From CAZSDU01 sp963662525 (GTDB lineage: Bacteria > Bacteroidota > Bacteroidia > Bacteroidales > FEN-979), in NCBI GenBank assembly GCA_963662525.1, contig OY759717.1, forward strand, positions 2,790,001 through 2,854,000: a stretch of 64,000 bases of DNA, read 5' to 3'. Position numbers and translations under genes: made by a program. Each line of letters starts with the position of its first letter. Positions within the stretch are counted from its first letter, which is position 1. Positions 29,603 to 39,111 of the stretch are shown here, piece by piece. A model generated the notes under the pieces. The model did no database searches. It was not told the origin of the DNA and saw only the letters and a list, made by a program, of their open reading frames with translations.

Positions 29603-32323
29603 ACGGTAGTTTTTGAGAGTTTTTCCTGCTCCAACAATCAGGTTTATTTGATTCTCAGTTTCCAGGTGCCCGATATCGAATTCTGTTGTTCCCCTTATCC
29701 CGACCTCCATCTCACGAAGACCATGATGATCAAAAAGGAATAATTCCCTGGTGTCTGGAGCAACAAAACCCAACATAATCTTTCCTTTGGCAGTACGAAG
29801 CAGAAATGGAGGATTTGTCATTTTTCGGAGGAAGGTGTAGGAATAGATAAGTTTGTAGGTACGGTCATAATAATACAAATTGTTTTTATCGAAGAAGATG
29901 AATTCAGGTAAGCCATTCCCGGTGATGTCCTGATAGAAGAAATGATGGTTGTTGGTAAATAGATTCAATGTTGCTTCCGTTGTTCTTCCATCTTTTGCAA
30001 TGAAGATTACTTTCCCATCCGGGTTTGTTGTAACAAAGATTCCTTTCCGATTGGTTTTATTCAGATAAATACCCGAATTTGGGGAATGTTGAAATTTCGG
30101 GCTCAGTCTGATTTTTGATTTCCCGGTACGGTCGACAATCATGACTTTTCCCTGGTTGCCTGATATCAGCAAATATTCTTCACCCAGAAACTCTTGGAAT
30201 ATAACCGGGGTGAGGATATCTTCCTTCAGATTCGGGGGGTCCCATCCGTTGATGGATCTGCCCTGAAGGTTGAAGTTATATATCCTTTGATCCCGGAGTG
30301 CAATCAGTATACGATAATCCTGGTTATTGTTGTAGTCAACAACAGTCAGGCCGCTGGTGGCATGAAGCGGGAAACGCATAGGGAACCGGTCTGCAAGTAT
30401 GCCATCGGAACGGATGAGGTACAGATGGGTCTCGGTATTGAAAAGAAGGTATAATGAATCGTCTCCTGCAAGTCTGATCGGATGAATCTCTCCGAGTAAA
30501 TTACCCATGATCCTGTTTTTCCAGAGGATACTTCCGGAGGAATTAATGCCATAAAGGTTACCTGATAGATCGGACGCTATGATCATTGATTTTTTTCTGT
30601 CACTGATTATGGTTGGTTTTCCCATGATTGTTGTATCCAGGGCTGTTTGCCATATCAACGGACCTTCCTCGTCCATTTTAGGGTTGAACCGAAGGTACAT
30701 GCTCGAATAGAAAATCCCATCCTGATTGCTGAACTGAAATGCCAGGGACTGAAATTTTTTCAGACTGTCGGTAAGGGGCTCCAGGCTCAGATTCAATTCA
30801 TTGTTAAGGATATTTCGGATACTTCCGATAGAATTCCGTGTATTAAAATAATAGAAGATATTGGCTTTATCTTGTATTTCATTGGCGAAGTCGAGGAAAT
30901 TTTTATTATTGCTCAGCATATTCCCGGCAGATTCCTGATCAATCAGGAATTGAAGGTCTTTACGCTGGGAACAGAAAATGATATACCCACGAATAAATGC
31001 ATAGAATTTGGCCTCGGTTTTTCTGAATATTTCACCGAACATGGATGGAAGCGGAGAGGGTAAGGGAAAACTATAAATCGTATGCCCCTTATAAATAACA
31101 GAATCTGACCGGAGTCCCAGGGTATCGGTAAGCGCATGGAGATAATTCCGGGATAAGACCGTATCATGTGTTTTGAAATTGGCGAAAGTAATTTCTATCG
31201 GATTTTTTTCATTTTTTTCAATTACAGCCAGGCAAGCCTGATTCCCGATCCATGGAGTGAAGAAATCCGGCAGGTTAAGTGAATGCTGTTCATAGGTGGA
31301 TGGAATTTTGGAATATTCTCCAGAAAAATTTTCATTTCTGAGTTTTCTTGACATATAGCGATGGATATAGCGCTCCGGATCCTGCCACCCGAAAAAAGTA
31401 AAATAGGAACACACCGCAGGAATGGTACTTGTAATTTCTATTTTTTGTGGCAGTTGCTTGTTGAACAGGGAAAGGAAATGAGTATTTGTATCCGGAGCGA
31501 CAGTAAATCCTGTAAGCAGAAGTTCATCTTTTTTTATCAGTACATCCAGTCCGCTCCAATCAGCAAAACGGGCAACGTTTAAAAGGTCTGGGATGGCCTC
31601 TTCCCTTGTGACCTGCAGCAGGATCAGCGAAAAATACCGGTAGTTGATATAAATATTTGCATCTACATTCTTCCCGGTTGTTGACTCAACTTTTCTGAAA
31701 CCTAATGAAGCGACTGTCGGAGTATTCAGAGATAAACGATCGATGGCTTTCTTTACCAGATCGGAGCGATAACTGCCCATGAATACTCCTTTTAATACTG
31801 CGAAATAAAAGGGACTGTTTTTTTCTTTTCCATACAACCGGTATATTTTTGTGGCGGCATAGGGCGTCTCAATAAGATTTGAATTGTTCCCCGTAACATC
31901 CCTGATAAAATCAAGTAATTCTGATTCCGGATTTGGCCCTGGCAAGGCTGCGAGGTATAAGGCTCCGAAACTTGATCTTCCGCTGACAGTAATCGAAATA
32001 AGCAAGTTGTATTGTCTGATTATTTCATTGAACTGTTTATTCTTTCGGCAAACAGAATCCATCTGCCTGATTTCGTTTTGAATGGAACTGATCCCGGGAA
32101 ACCTGGAAAGTTCTTTCCACAAAAGGTTTGAACGGTTAAGTTCCTCCCAGAGCTTTCCTGCTTTATTTAATTTGATGATCAAAGCCGTATTTTCCGGGAT
32201 GGCGTTGAAAGGTGATTCTGCAGGTCTCTGCATCTTGATATAAAGTCGATAACCCAGAAAAAAAAGTCCCGATAGGGCGACCAGGGTAGCAAGGACCACT
32301 AAGAAAATGCGGAGTTTTTTCAT
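29588..32323 (-). CDS. Large membrane-anchored protein with C-terminal propeller-like half
   Basis: A 911-residue protein with one N-terminal membrane helix (residues 5-27) and the rest probably periplasmic. Residues 40-540 resemble the DUF3352-type proteins of Bacteroidota (IPENTALIIKLNKAGKLWEEL start). Residues about 560-905 contain repeated strands with DG/NN turns (SDLSGNLYGINSSGSILWK, RDQRIYNFNLQGRSI, NQGKVMIVDRTGKS), like a PQQ- or WD40-type propeller. Function unknown. Its start overlaps rnhB by 4 bp, so translation is probably coupled; its end overlaps the MurD2 fusion by 15 bp on the opposite strand. Confidence 0.7.
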   Translation of the reverse strand: MKKLRIFLVVLATLVALSGLFFLGYRLYIKMQRPAESPFNAIPENTALIIKLNKAGKLWEELNRSNLLWKELSRFPGISSIQNEIRQMDSVCRKNKQFNEIIRQYNLLISITVSGRSSFGALYLAALPGPNPESELLDFIRDVTGNNSNLIETPYAATKIYRLYGKEKNSPFYFAVLKGVFMGSYRSDLVKKAIDRLSLNTPTVASLGFRKVESTTGKNVDANIYINYRYFSLILLQVTREEAIPDLLNVARFADWSGLDVLIKKDELLLTGFTVAPDTNTHFLSLFNKQLPQKIEITSTIPAVCSYFTFFGWQDPERYIHRYMSRKLRNENFSGEYSKIPSTYEQHSLNLPDFFTPWIGNQACLAVIEKNEKNPIEITFANFKTHDTVLSRNYLHALTDTLGLRSDSVIYKGHTIYSFPLPSPLPSMFGEIFRKTEAKFYAFIRGYIIFCSQRKDLQFLIDQESAGNMLSNNKNFLDFANEIQDKANIFYYFNTRNSIGSIRNILNNELNLSLEPLTDSLKKFQSLAFQFSNQDGIFYSSMYLRFNPKMDEEGPLIWQTALDTTIMGKPTIISDRKKSMIIASDLSGNLYGINSSGSILWKNRIMGNLLGEIHPIRLAGDDSLYLLFNTETHLYLIRSDGILADRFPMRFPLHATSGLTVVDYNNNQDYRILIALRDQRIYNFNLQGRSINGWDPPNLKEDILTPVIFQEFLGEEYLLISGNQGKVMIVDRTGKSKIRLSPKFQHSPNSGIYLNKTNRKGIFVTTNPDGKVIFIAKDGRTTEATLNLFTNNHHFFYQDITGNGLPEFIFFDKNNLYYYDRTYKLIYSYTFLRKMTNPPFLLRTAKGKIMLGFVAPDTRELFLFDHHGLREMEVGIRGTTEFDIGHLETENQINLIVGAGKTLKNYRLTKP

Positions 32324-32919
32324 TTCAGGTCCAATTTAAGCTGCTCATTCAGCCGAAATGTTATTCTATGGTAAGGGCTAATTCCAAAACGGGCAATGCC
32401 TTCCCTGTGTTTTTTGCAGGGATATCCTTTGTTGTTCTTCCAATCATAAACGGGAAATTGCTGATGCAGTTTTTCCATATATTCATCGCGATAAGTCTTT
32501 GCCAGTACCGACGCTGCGGCGATAGAAAGAAATTTTCCATCTCCTTTGATGATGCAAAGGTGAGGAATTTTTTTATAAGGTGTAAAACGGTTTCCATCAA
32601 TAAGCAATAGCTGAGGGTGTATGCTGAGGTCGTTAATAGCCTGGTGCATGGCCAGAAAAGAAGCATTCAGGATGTTAATTTCATCGATAACGGAAGGAAC
32701 CACGCTGGAGACAGCCCATGAAATGGCTTCCTTTTCAATGATCGTGCGCATTTCAAGTCTTTGAAGCCGGGAAAGTTTCTTTGAATCGTCAAGGATTTTA
32801 TTCCGGAATTCTCTGGGCAGTATTACCGCTGCTGCGAATACTGGGCCAGCCAGGCAACCCCTTCCGGCTTCATCGCATCCGGCTTCAATTGCTTCTTCAG
32901 TATAATGACCTGATAGCAT
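32320..32919 (-). CDS. rnhB: Ribonuclease HII
   Basis: A 199-residue ribonuclease HII, which cuts RNA in RNA-DNA hybrids and removes single misincorporated ribonucleotides. The N-terminal motif GCDEAGRGCLAGPVFAAAV holds Asp16 and Glu17; LLIDGN provides the third acidic residue; the SIAAASVLAKTYRDEYM helix is typical. Size is normal. The gene is 12 bp downstream of a membrane protein gene and is coupled to the large protein downstream. Confidence 0.95.
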   Translation of the reverse strand: MLSGHYTEEAIEAGCDEAGRGCLAGPVFAAAVILPREFRNKILDDSKKLSRLQRLEMRTIIEKEAISWAVSSVVPSVIDEINILNASFLAMHQAINDLSIHPQLLLIDGNRFTPYKKIPHLCIIKGDGKFLSIAAASVLAKTYRDEYMEKLHQQFPVYDWKNNKGYPCKKHREGIARFGISPYHRITFRLNEQLKLDLK

Positions 32920-32931
32920 CCGGGATTTAAA

Positions 32932-33936
32932 TTAAGGCTTGGGATAAATCATGGAATGAAGGATCAGGTTATTGGCCAGAACAGCTAAAAAATAAAATAA
33001 AAGAATGCTTTCCAGCAGTTTGGTTTTCTTTAGTCCGGTGAGTGCTGATGTCAGGGCTAAAGTAAAAGCCGGCATGGCCAAAGCAGGGTGGTAAACTGCC
33101 AGGGTCCCTGAAAATCCAAAGGAAAAAATAGTAAAAGGAATCATCCAGATGACAATATTGATTTTTGCCCTAACTTCAGCTGTTCTTTCCAAGGGACCAT
33201 TCCAAAGTTTATATAAACCGAAAAGTGCGAGGATCAATGAATATCCTCCCAGAATCCAAAAGTCAGACTGAAAAGGATTGGGAAAAACCAATACCTGGCG
33301 GATGGCGGTTATGTACTCATTAGTTCTGTCTTCAAGTTGGTCGAACCATAAGTAATAAACGGCAAGGAAGATAAAAGGAGTAACCAGCCCGATAAATGAG
33401 CCCACCCATTGCCTCCAGTTGCCGGAGCGAAACAGAATAAAGCTTATCAAAATGAAACCGAACCAGAACAGGAAAGGAAAATAGAACAAGGCAGCTGTTG
33501 AAGTGAAAAATCCAGCGGCATAGATTCGGTCGAGGTGCTCCGGCTTTTTATAGCTGATTAATAGATGGTGTAGAATCATAAGCAGGAAAGAAACCGAGAT
33601 GTTAACCGGATTAAGGATGAGTTGATCAGGGTTAAAACTCATCAATACAAAAAAAACCAGGGCTGATAAAGATGAGTTTTTCAGGATAAGGTCATGCCGG
33701 TTCAGGATTTCTGTAAGCCAATACGCTTCTCCTAATACAAGGATAAAACCCAGGATAATGGGAAGGAGTGGATGAGCATGAAACAAATGATAAATCAGTT
33801 GATAGAACGGTACAGGTCCGAGGGGAATTGGCATGGCCGGAGGTTCGGCAAAGGCTCTTGCCCAAAGTACAATTCCAAGGATTCCTATGGCAAGGTACTG
33901 ATTGAAAAAGCTGGATTTGAAGAATTTTATAAACAC
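32932..33936 (-). CDS. Multi-pass membrane protein (DUF6427-like)
   Basis: A 334-residue integral membrane protein with about nine or ten helices. FRSGNWRQWVGSFIGLVTPF and PFQSDFWILGG resemble the Bacteroidota-specific DUF6427 family, which has no assigned function. It precedes rnhB by 12 bp on the same strand. There are no enzymatic motifs that I recognise. Confidence 0.65.
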   Translation of the reverse strand: MFIKFFKSSFFNQYLAIGILGIVLWARAFAEPPAMPIPLGPVPFYQLIYHLFHAHPLLPIILGFILVLGEAYWLTEILNRHDLILKNSSLSALVFFVLMSFNPDQLILNPVNISVSFLLMILHHLLISYKKPEHLDRIYAAGFFTSTAALFYFPFLFWFGFILISFILFRSGNWRQWVGSFIGLVTPFIFLAVYYLWFDQLEDRTNEYITAIRQVLVFPNPFQSDFWILGGYSLILALFGLYKLWNGPLERTAEVRAKINIVIWMIPFTIFSFGFSGTLAVYHPALAMPAFTLALTSALTGLKKTKLLESILLFYFLAVLANNLILHSMIYPKP

Positions 33937-33956
33937 TTAAGGGTGCGTGGTTAAAA

Positions 33957-33977
33957 GTGACAAAGTAACAAGGTGAT
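33957..33977. repeat. Octamer repeat downstream of purD
   Basis: AGTGACAA, AGTAACAA, GGTGA: 8-bp units in the gap between the purD stop (33982) and the next start. Read on the purD sense strand they match the array after tsaE at 52322-52353. Confidence 0.65.
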
Positions 33978-33981
33978 TGGA

Positions 33982-35280
33982 TTATTTTATATGCTTTTCA
34001 ATTTTCAAATCAAAGCCGATGTCCCGGCGGAATTTTTTTCCTTTAAAACTGATGATGTCAGTATTTTTATAAGATTTCTCAAGGGCATCATTCATGGTTT
34101 CTCCCCAGGAGGTGAGTGCAAGCACCCTTCCACCATTTGTCACTGCAGGCATGTTTACTTCCCGTATGGCTGTTCCTGCATGAAAAACGAGGCTGTTATG
34201 AACCAGTTTTTCTCCTGAAATGGGATGTCCTTTTTCATAAACACCCGGATAGCCTTCTGAAACCAGCATGACAGTTGCGACATGCTTGGGATCTGTGAGG
34301 ATGGACTCAGAATCAAGCTGTTTGTTCGCGACAGCCAGAAAAAGTTCCACCAGATCGTTTTGTATTCTTGGGAGTATGGATTCTGTCTCAGGATCACCAA
34401 GACGACAATTATATTCAATAACAAAAGGTTCCCCTAATACATTCATCAAGCCAAAAAAGATGAAGCCCTGGTAGACGATTCCTTCCGCTTTTAATCCATC
34501 TATTGTTGGGCGGATAATCTTATTTTCCACCTTATCAAGAAAAGTCTTATCGACAAAGGAAACAGGGGAGACGGATCCCATTCCGCCGGTATTCGGGCCG
34601 GTATCTCTTTCACCGATTCTTTTATAATCTTTTGCTTCAGGTAAAATCTTATATGTTATTCCATCGGTAATGACAAACATGGAAACCTCTATACCCCGCA
34701 TAAATTCTTCTATTACAACCTTCCTGGAAGCATCTCCGAACCTGGCATCTCTCAGTATGGAAGTTAATTCGCTTCGGGCTTCTTCGAGGGTATGACAAAT
34801 GATTACGCCTTTACCGGCAGCAAGCCCGTCAGCTTTTAATACATATGGAGGATGAAGGGTTTCAAGAAACCTGATCCCGGTGGCCAAGGTAGATACATCA
34901 CAGGTCTGGAATCCGGCAGTTGGAATTTTGTACTTCACCATAAACTGTTTGGCAAAGTCTTTACTTCCTTCCAGTTTAGCGCCATCCTTTCCCGGACCGA
35001 TGACCGGGAGTGATGATAATTGGGGATCTGCCTTAAAAAAGTCGGTGATGCCGCTCACCAGTGGATCTTCCGGTCCAACAATAAGCATTTCGATATGATT
35101 TTCAATAATGCAATGGCGAAGGGCTGGAAAATCAAGGGGAGATATATTCAGGTTAGTTCCCAGACCAGTTGTTCCCGCATTTCCTGGTGCGATAAAAAGT
35201 TTTGTCAGGAGCGGGCTTTGACATAATTTCCAGGCCAGTGCATGTTCCCTGCCTCCTGAACCCAGTAGAAGAATGTTCAT
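33982..35280 (-). CDS. purD: Phosphoribosylamine-glycine ligase
   Basis: A 432-residue ATP-grasp enzyme of purine synthesis that joins glycine to phosphoribosylamine. The start is at the ATG at 35278-35280, giving MNILLLGSGGREHALAWKL; a longer frame would overlap the upstream glycosyltransferase. Further signs: VGPEDPLVSGI, LKADGLAAGKGVI (ATP-binding), NTGGMGSVSP and NCRLGDPET (metal-binding). Other purine genes are not close. The glycosyltransferase ends 4 bp upstream, so the two may be co-transcribed. Confidence 0.96.
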   Translation of the reverse strand: MNILLLGSGGREHALAWKLCQSPLLTKLFIAPGNAGTTGLGTNLNISPLDFPALRHCIIENHIEMLIVGPEDPLVSGITDFFKADPQLSSLPVIGPGKDGAKLEGSKDFAKQFMVKYKIPTAGFQTCDVSTLATGIRFLETLHPPYVLKADGLAAGKGVIICHTLEEARSELTSILRDARFGDASRKVVIEEFMRGIEVSMFVITDGITYKILPEAKDYKRIGERDTGPNTGGMGSVSPVSFVDKTFLDKVENKIIRPTIDGLKAEGIVYQGFIFFGLMNVLGEPFVIEYNCRLGDPETESILPRIQNDLVELFLAVANKQLDSESILTDPKHVATVMLVSEGYPGVYEKGHPISGEKLVHNSLVFHAGTAIREVNMPAVTNGGRVLALTSWGETMNDALEKSYKNTDIISFKGKKFRRDIGFDLKIEKHIK

Positions 35281-35284
35281 GGCA

Positions 35285-36412
35285 TCACGATTTAACGGCT
35301 TTTTCAATAGATTCCCAGAGGAGGTCGGCTGTCCTTTGCCAGGAAAAGATATCTTTTCTTTTTCTCCCCCGGATTACCAGATCGTCTCTTATACTTTCAT
35401 ACTGATACGCTTTGTAAAGGGCTTCAGCGATGGATTCAGGCTTAAACGGATCAACAAGCAGAGCAGCATCTGCAGCTACTTCGGGCATGGAGGTAACTTC
35501 AGAAGTGATGACCGGGGTATCGCAACGGAAAGCTTCTACGATGGGGATTCCGAAACCTTCGAAATAAGAAACATAGGTCAGGGCGAGGGCAGCACCAAGA
35601 ATACCGGAAAGCTCAGAAATATTCAGCCGGCCGGCGAAAATAACATCATCGGAAAAGTTCATTTTATTATAGGCGGCTTCAATGTCGCGTGTCCACCAGC
35701 GACGGGCACCCACAATCATTAGTTTGACGTCGGAAGGATTGGATTTTTTAAACAGGTCGAAAGCCCTGAAAAGGTTAGCCAGGTTTTTTCTGGGATGCAG
35801 GGAACCGATAAATACAAAATAGGGCTGACCCTCTGTATATTGATTCCTGATCTTTTGCTTTTCAGGTTCCGACAATGGATGATAAGCTTCATTGTAACCA
35901 TCATAGACTACATCAATCTTCTCGGAGGGAACCTGGTATTGCCTGACGATATCCTCCCGCGAATAAGCAGATACCGTGGCGATCCTTGCAGCCTTCGTGG
36001 CATATTTCGGAAAGTAATGACGATAAAAACGCCGGGTCCAGTAAGGAATATCCTCCGGGTAATGCTCGAAATTCAGATCATGAAATACAGCCAGGGATCT
36101 GATATTGCTTGTGAGCGAGAGGAAACCATCCGGACTCAGGAAAAGATCGGGTTTGATTTTTTCAAAGAGTTTTGGCAGCGCAATTTCAAACCAGGCATAG
36201 TATAGTAATGGGTGGCGGGCCTGGGGAAACTGAATAATTGGAGTAATGTTATCTGCAAAGAGGAATTCGGGATCATATTCGCGATCAAAAATGAAGTAAA
36301 AATGATGCTCAGGGTGCTGAATAGTGATCCGTTTCAGCGATTCGCATGTAAACCATCCGATCCCTTCGAGTTTATTTTGTATGAGTAAACGGGTATTTAC
36401 AGCAATATTCAT
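35285..36412 (-). CDS. Glycosyltransferase family 4
   Basis: A 375-residue GT-B glycosyltransferase. FIGSLHPRKNLANLFRAF opens the C-terminal nucleotide-sugar domain, and SYFEGFGIPIVEAF is the E-x7-E motif of GT4 enzymes. It probably adds a sugar to a surface glycan, as it is divergent from the polysaccharide flippase cluster. Donor and acceptor are unknown. The start MNIAVNTRLL is 54 bp from the flippase start. Confidence 0.9.
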   Translation of the reverse strand: MNIAVNTRLLIQNKLEGIGWFTCESLKRITIQHPEHHFYFIFDREYDPEFLFADNITPIIQFPQARHPLLYYAWFEIALPKLFEKIKPDLFLSPDGFLSLTSNIRSLAVFHDLNFEHYPEDIPYWTRRFYRHYFPKYATKAARIATVSAYSREDIVRQYQVPSEKIDVVYDGYNEAYHPLSEPEKQKIRNQYTEGQPYFVFIGSLHPRKNLANLFRAFDLFKKSNPSDVKLMIVGARRWWTRDIEAAYNKMNFSDDVIFAGRLNISELSGILGAALALTYVSYFEGFGIPIVEAFRCDTPVITSEVTSMPEVAADAALLVDPFKPESIAEALYKAYQYESIRDDLVIRGRKRKDIFSWQRTADLLWESIEKAVKS

Positions 36413-36420
36413 TAATTTTA

Positions 36421-36428
36421 TAACTTTG
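36421..36428 (+). promoter_or_regulatory. -7 box upstream of the flippase gene
   Basis: TAACTTTG on the plus strand (TAnnTTTG), 38 bp before the flippase ATG. Only a weak TTTA is present at the -33 position. Confidence 0.45.
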
Positions 36429-36466
36429 TAGCAAATATCTGAATATTTTTTGAATCCATCTCCTGC

Positions 36467-37942
36467 ATGCAGCGGAAATTCCTGACAAACCTGGGGTTAC
36501 TTCTCTTCCTTAATCTGCTCATTAAACCGGTATGGATTTTTGGGATAGATTTAAGTGTACAGCGTATTGTGGGCGTTGGAGATTACGGTTTTTATTTCGT
36601 CATTCTGAATTTCTCTTTTCTTTTCAATATTATACTTGACCTCGGAATCACCAACTTCAACAACAGGAATATTGCGCAGAATAATCAACTGTTGAACAAG
36701 CATTTTTCCGGAATCCTGGTCTTGAAGATCTTACTTGGATTATTATATGTATTCGTTGCCTTCCTGATTGCTTTTATCCTTGGTTATAGTGCTGCACAGT
36801 TCCGTTTATTGGGATGGCTGGCCTTAAATCAATTTCTGCTTTCCTTTATTCTATATTTAAGGTCGAATATTTCCGGAAATCTGATGTTTAAAACCGACAG
36901 TTTCCTTTCTGTGCTTGACCGTCTGCTGATGATTGTCTTTTGCGGGGCATTGCTTTTTGGTCATCTAACTCATGCTCAATTCCGTATTGAGTGGTTTGTT
37001 TATTCCCAAACAGCCGCTTACATGATTACTGCTGCAATTGCTTTTTTCATTGTGGTCAAAAAAGCCCGGTTCAGAAAACTCAACTGGAATTGGCTTTTTT
37101 TTCTGATGATTATCAAGCAAAGTTTGCCTTTTGCCTTGCTGGTATTACTGATGACTTTGTACAACCGGCTTGATCCTGTCATGCTTGAGAGTCTGTTGCC
37201 TGAGAAATCTGGCAACGAGCAAGCCGGAATTTATGCTTCGGGTTTCAGATTATTAGATGCTGCCAATATGATTGCTTACCTGTTTTCTGTCCTGCTGGTC
37301 CCGATTTTCTCAAAAATGATCAAGAAAAAGCAGTCGGTCGAACATATGCTGAAACTTTCATATACCCTGATCATTACCTTGGCTATTATTATCTCCCTGG
37401 GTTCTTATTTTTATAGCTTTGAGTTGATCAACCTCTTATATGATGCCCATATCGAGGCATCTACTAACGTGTTTCAATTGTTGATCCTTGGATTTATTGC
37501 GGTTTCCACCACCTATATTTTCGGCACGCTGCTGACTGCCAACGGGAATCTTAAACAATTGAATATTATTGCGGTAACCGGATTGTTTATTAATTTTCTC
37601 TTAAATTTCATACTCATCCCCCGCATGCTGGCATCTGGTTCTGCCATTTCCAGTCTGGTAACTCAATTCACCATGGCTGTTCTGCAGGTTTTCCTTGTTC
37701 AACGCATTTTTAAATTCAAGGTAAACTATCAATACCTGTTCACCCTTTTTCTCTTTATCATCGGAGTGATCTGTTTTAACATGCTGTCGCGTATATTTGT
37801 TGTTCATTGGCCATTCCTTCCTGCCAGCAAGGCCTGGCTTGGAAATTTTATTGCCATGCTTCTAAGTTCGGCCATTCTCGCTGCTTTATTGAAATTATGG
37901 AGTTTCAGTTCGCTGCTGAATATTCTCCGTGAAGAGCATTAA
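36467..37942 (+). CDS. Polysaccharide flippase (Wzx-like, MOP superfamily)
   Basis: A 491-residue protein with about 12-14 membrane helices and the N-terminal layout of the polysaccharide biosynthesis/MATE-like group (LDLGITNFNNRNIAQN near residue 60, KQSLPFALLVLLMTLYNRLD mid-way). It should move lipid-linked repeat units across the inner membrane. It is followed by chain-length proteins and an O-antigen ligase-type gene, consistent with a Wzx/Wzy pathway. Confidence 0.85.
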   Translation: MQRKFLTNLGLLLFLNLLIKPVWIFGIDLSVQRIVGVGDYGFYFVILNFSFLFNIILDLGITNFNNRNIAQNNQLLNKHFSGILVLKILLGLLYVFVAFLIAFILGYSAAQFRLLGWLALNQFLLSFILYLRSNISGNLMFKTDSFLSVLDRLLMIVFCGALLFGHLTHAQFRIEWFVYSQTAAYMITAAIAFFIVVKKARFRKLNWNWLFFLMIIKQSLPFALLVLLMTLYNRLDPVMLESLLPEKSGNEQAGIYASGFRLLDAANMIAYLFSVLLVPIFSKMIKKKQSVEHMLKLSYTLIITLAIIISLGSYFYSFELINLLYDAHIEASTNVFQLLILGFIAVSTTYIFGTLLTANGNLKQLNIIAVTGLFINFLLNFILIPRMLASGSAISSLVTQFTMAVLQVFLVQRIFKFKVNYQYLFTLFLFIIGVICFNMLSRIFVVHWPFLPASKAWLGNFIAMLLSSAILAALLKLWSFSSLLNILREEH

Positions 37943-37967
37943 GGAATTCTCCCATCCTGAATATTGG

Positions 37968-37998
37968 TTTGCACTTTTCGTATAATTCCCTACCTTTG
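37968..37998 (+). promoter_or_regulatory. Promoter of the wzz genes
   Basis: TTTG (37968-37971), a 19-bp spacer, and TACCTTTG (37991-37998): a full match to the Bacteroidota promoter, 22 bp before the first wzz ATG. It is one of the clearest promoters in the window and suggests the chain-length and ligase genes can be expressed apart from the flippase. Confidence 0.65.
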
Positions 37999-38020
37999 AA
38001 AAAAAATTGAAATAGCTGAT

Positions 38021-39067
38021 ATGTCGGATGAAATAAAAAGGAATGAAGAATTCGATTCTTCGAACCTCGTAATTTTCCTTTATAAGTGGCGCAAATCTTT
38101 ATTTATTGTTATGGCCATTGCGCTGTTTGGATCATGGTTCTTTTCCTGCCCCTGGTTTATCACACCAAAGTTTAAATCAACGGTAATCCTGTTTCCTGCC
38201 AGCAATACTTCTGTTTCCAAAGCCTTACTGAGTGAACAGTCGGCCAAGGGCCAGGATCTTACGGCCTTTGGTGAGGATGAGCAGGCTGAGCAATTGCTTC
38301 AGATCCTGAATTCCAATAAAATCCGTGACCGCGTTGTGAAGCAATTCAACTTGATGGAGCACTATGGAATTGATAGTAACTCCTCCTATAAGTATTCCAA
38401 ATTATTTAAGGAGTATGAGAATAATATCAGTTTCAGGAGAACTGAATTTATGGCAGTTCAGATTTCTGTTTATGATACGGATCCTCAGATGGCGGCTGAT
38501 ATAGCCAATTCCATTGCATCCCTGCTGGACTCTACTAAAAATGACATGCAACGCCAACGCTCCATCAAAGGATTCAAGGTGGTTGAGGCGGAGTACAATG
38601 CCATGAAAGCGGAGATTGAGAAAATTGTTGATTCATTGATCGTTTTAGGAAGCCTGGGGGTAAACGATGTTGAATATCAATCCCAGGTTCTTAACCAGCA
38701 ATTTGCCATTGCCCTGATGAATGGTAATAAAACTGCACAGATAGCCCTTCAGAAGAAACTGGATGTCCTTGGCAAATATGGTGGGATTTATATGTCGCTG
38801 AAAAATGCACTTGAATTTAAAACGGAGCAGCTGACACTTCTCCAGTCAAAATTTAAGGAATCAAAAGTCGATGCTGAAGAAAATCTGCCGCAGAAATTTA
38901 TTGTAAGCGATGCCTTTAAAGCTGAGAGGAAATCATATCCTGTACGCTGGCTGATTGTCATTGTTTCTACCATATCAGCGCTTTTCCTCACTATTATTGT
39001 GATCATGGTAATGGAAAAAATATCGGATTATAATGCCCACAAGAAGTTCCATCTGGGGCAATCATGA
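38021..39067 (+). CDS. Wzz-type chain-length determinant 1
   Basis: A 348-residue polysaccharide co-polymerase: cytoplasmic N-terminus, first membrane helix about residues 31-46, a large periplasmic part, and a second helix (about 307-330) after the YPVRWLIV motif. It regulates polymer length in Wzy-dependent systems. No tyrosine-kinase domain is attached. The second wzz follows after 44 bp. Confidence 0.87.
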   Translation: MSDEIKRNEEFDSSNLVIFLYKWRKSLFIVMAIALFGSWFFSCPWFITPKFKSTVILFPASNTSVSKALLSEQSAKGQDLTAFGEDEQAEQLLQILNSNKIRDRVVKQFNLMEHYGIDSNSSYKYSKLFKEYENNISFRRTEFMAVQISVYDTDPQMAADIANSIASLLDSTKNDMQRQRSIKGFKVVEAEYNAMKAEIEKIVDSLIVLGSLGVNDVEYQSQVLNQQFAIALMNGNKTAQIALQKKLDVLGKYGGIYMSLKNALEFKTEQLTLLQSKFKESKVDAEENLPQKFIVSDAFKAERKSYPVRWLIVIVSTISALFLTIIVIMVMEKISDYNAHKKFHLGQS

Positions 39068-39111
39068 ATGATCAAACCTAAACGCAAACCTTAACGAAAA
39101 ACATTAAATTT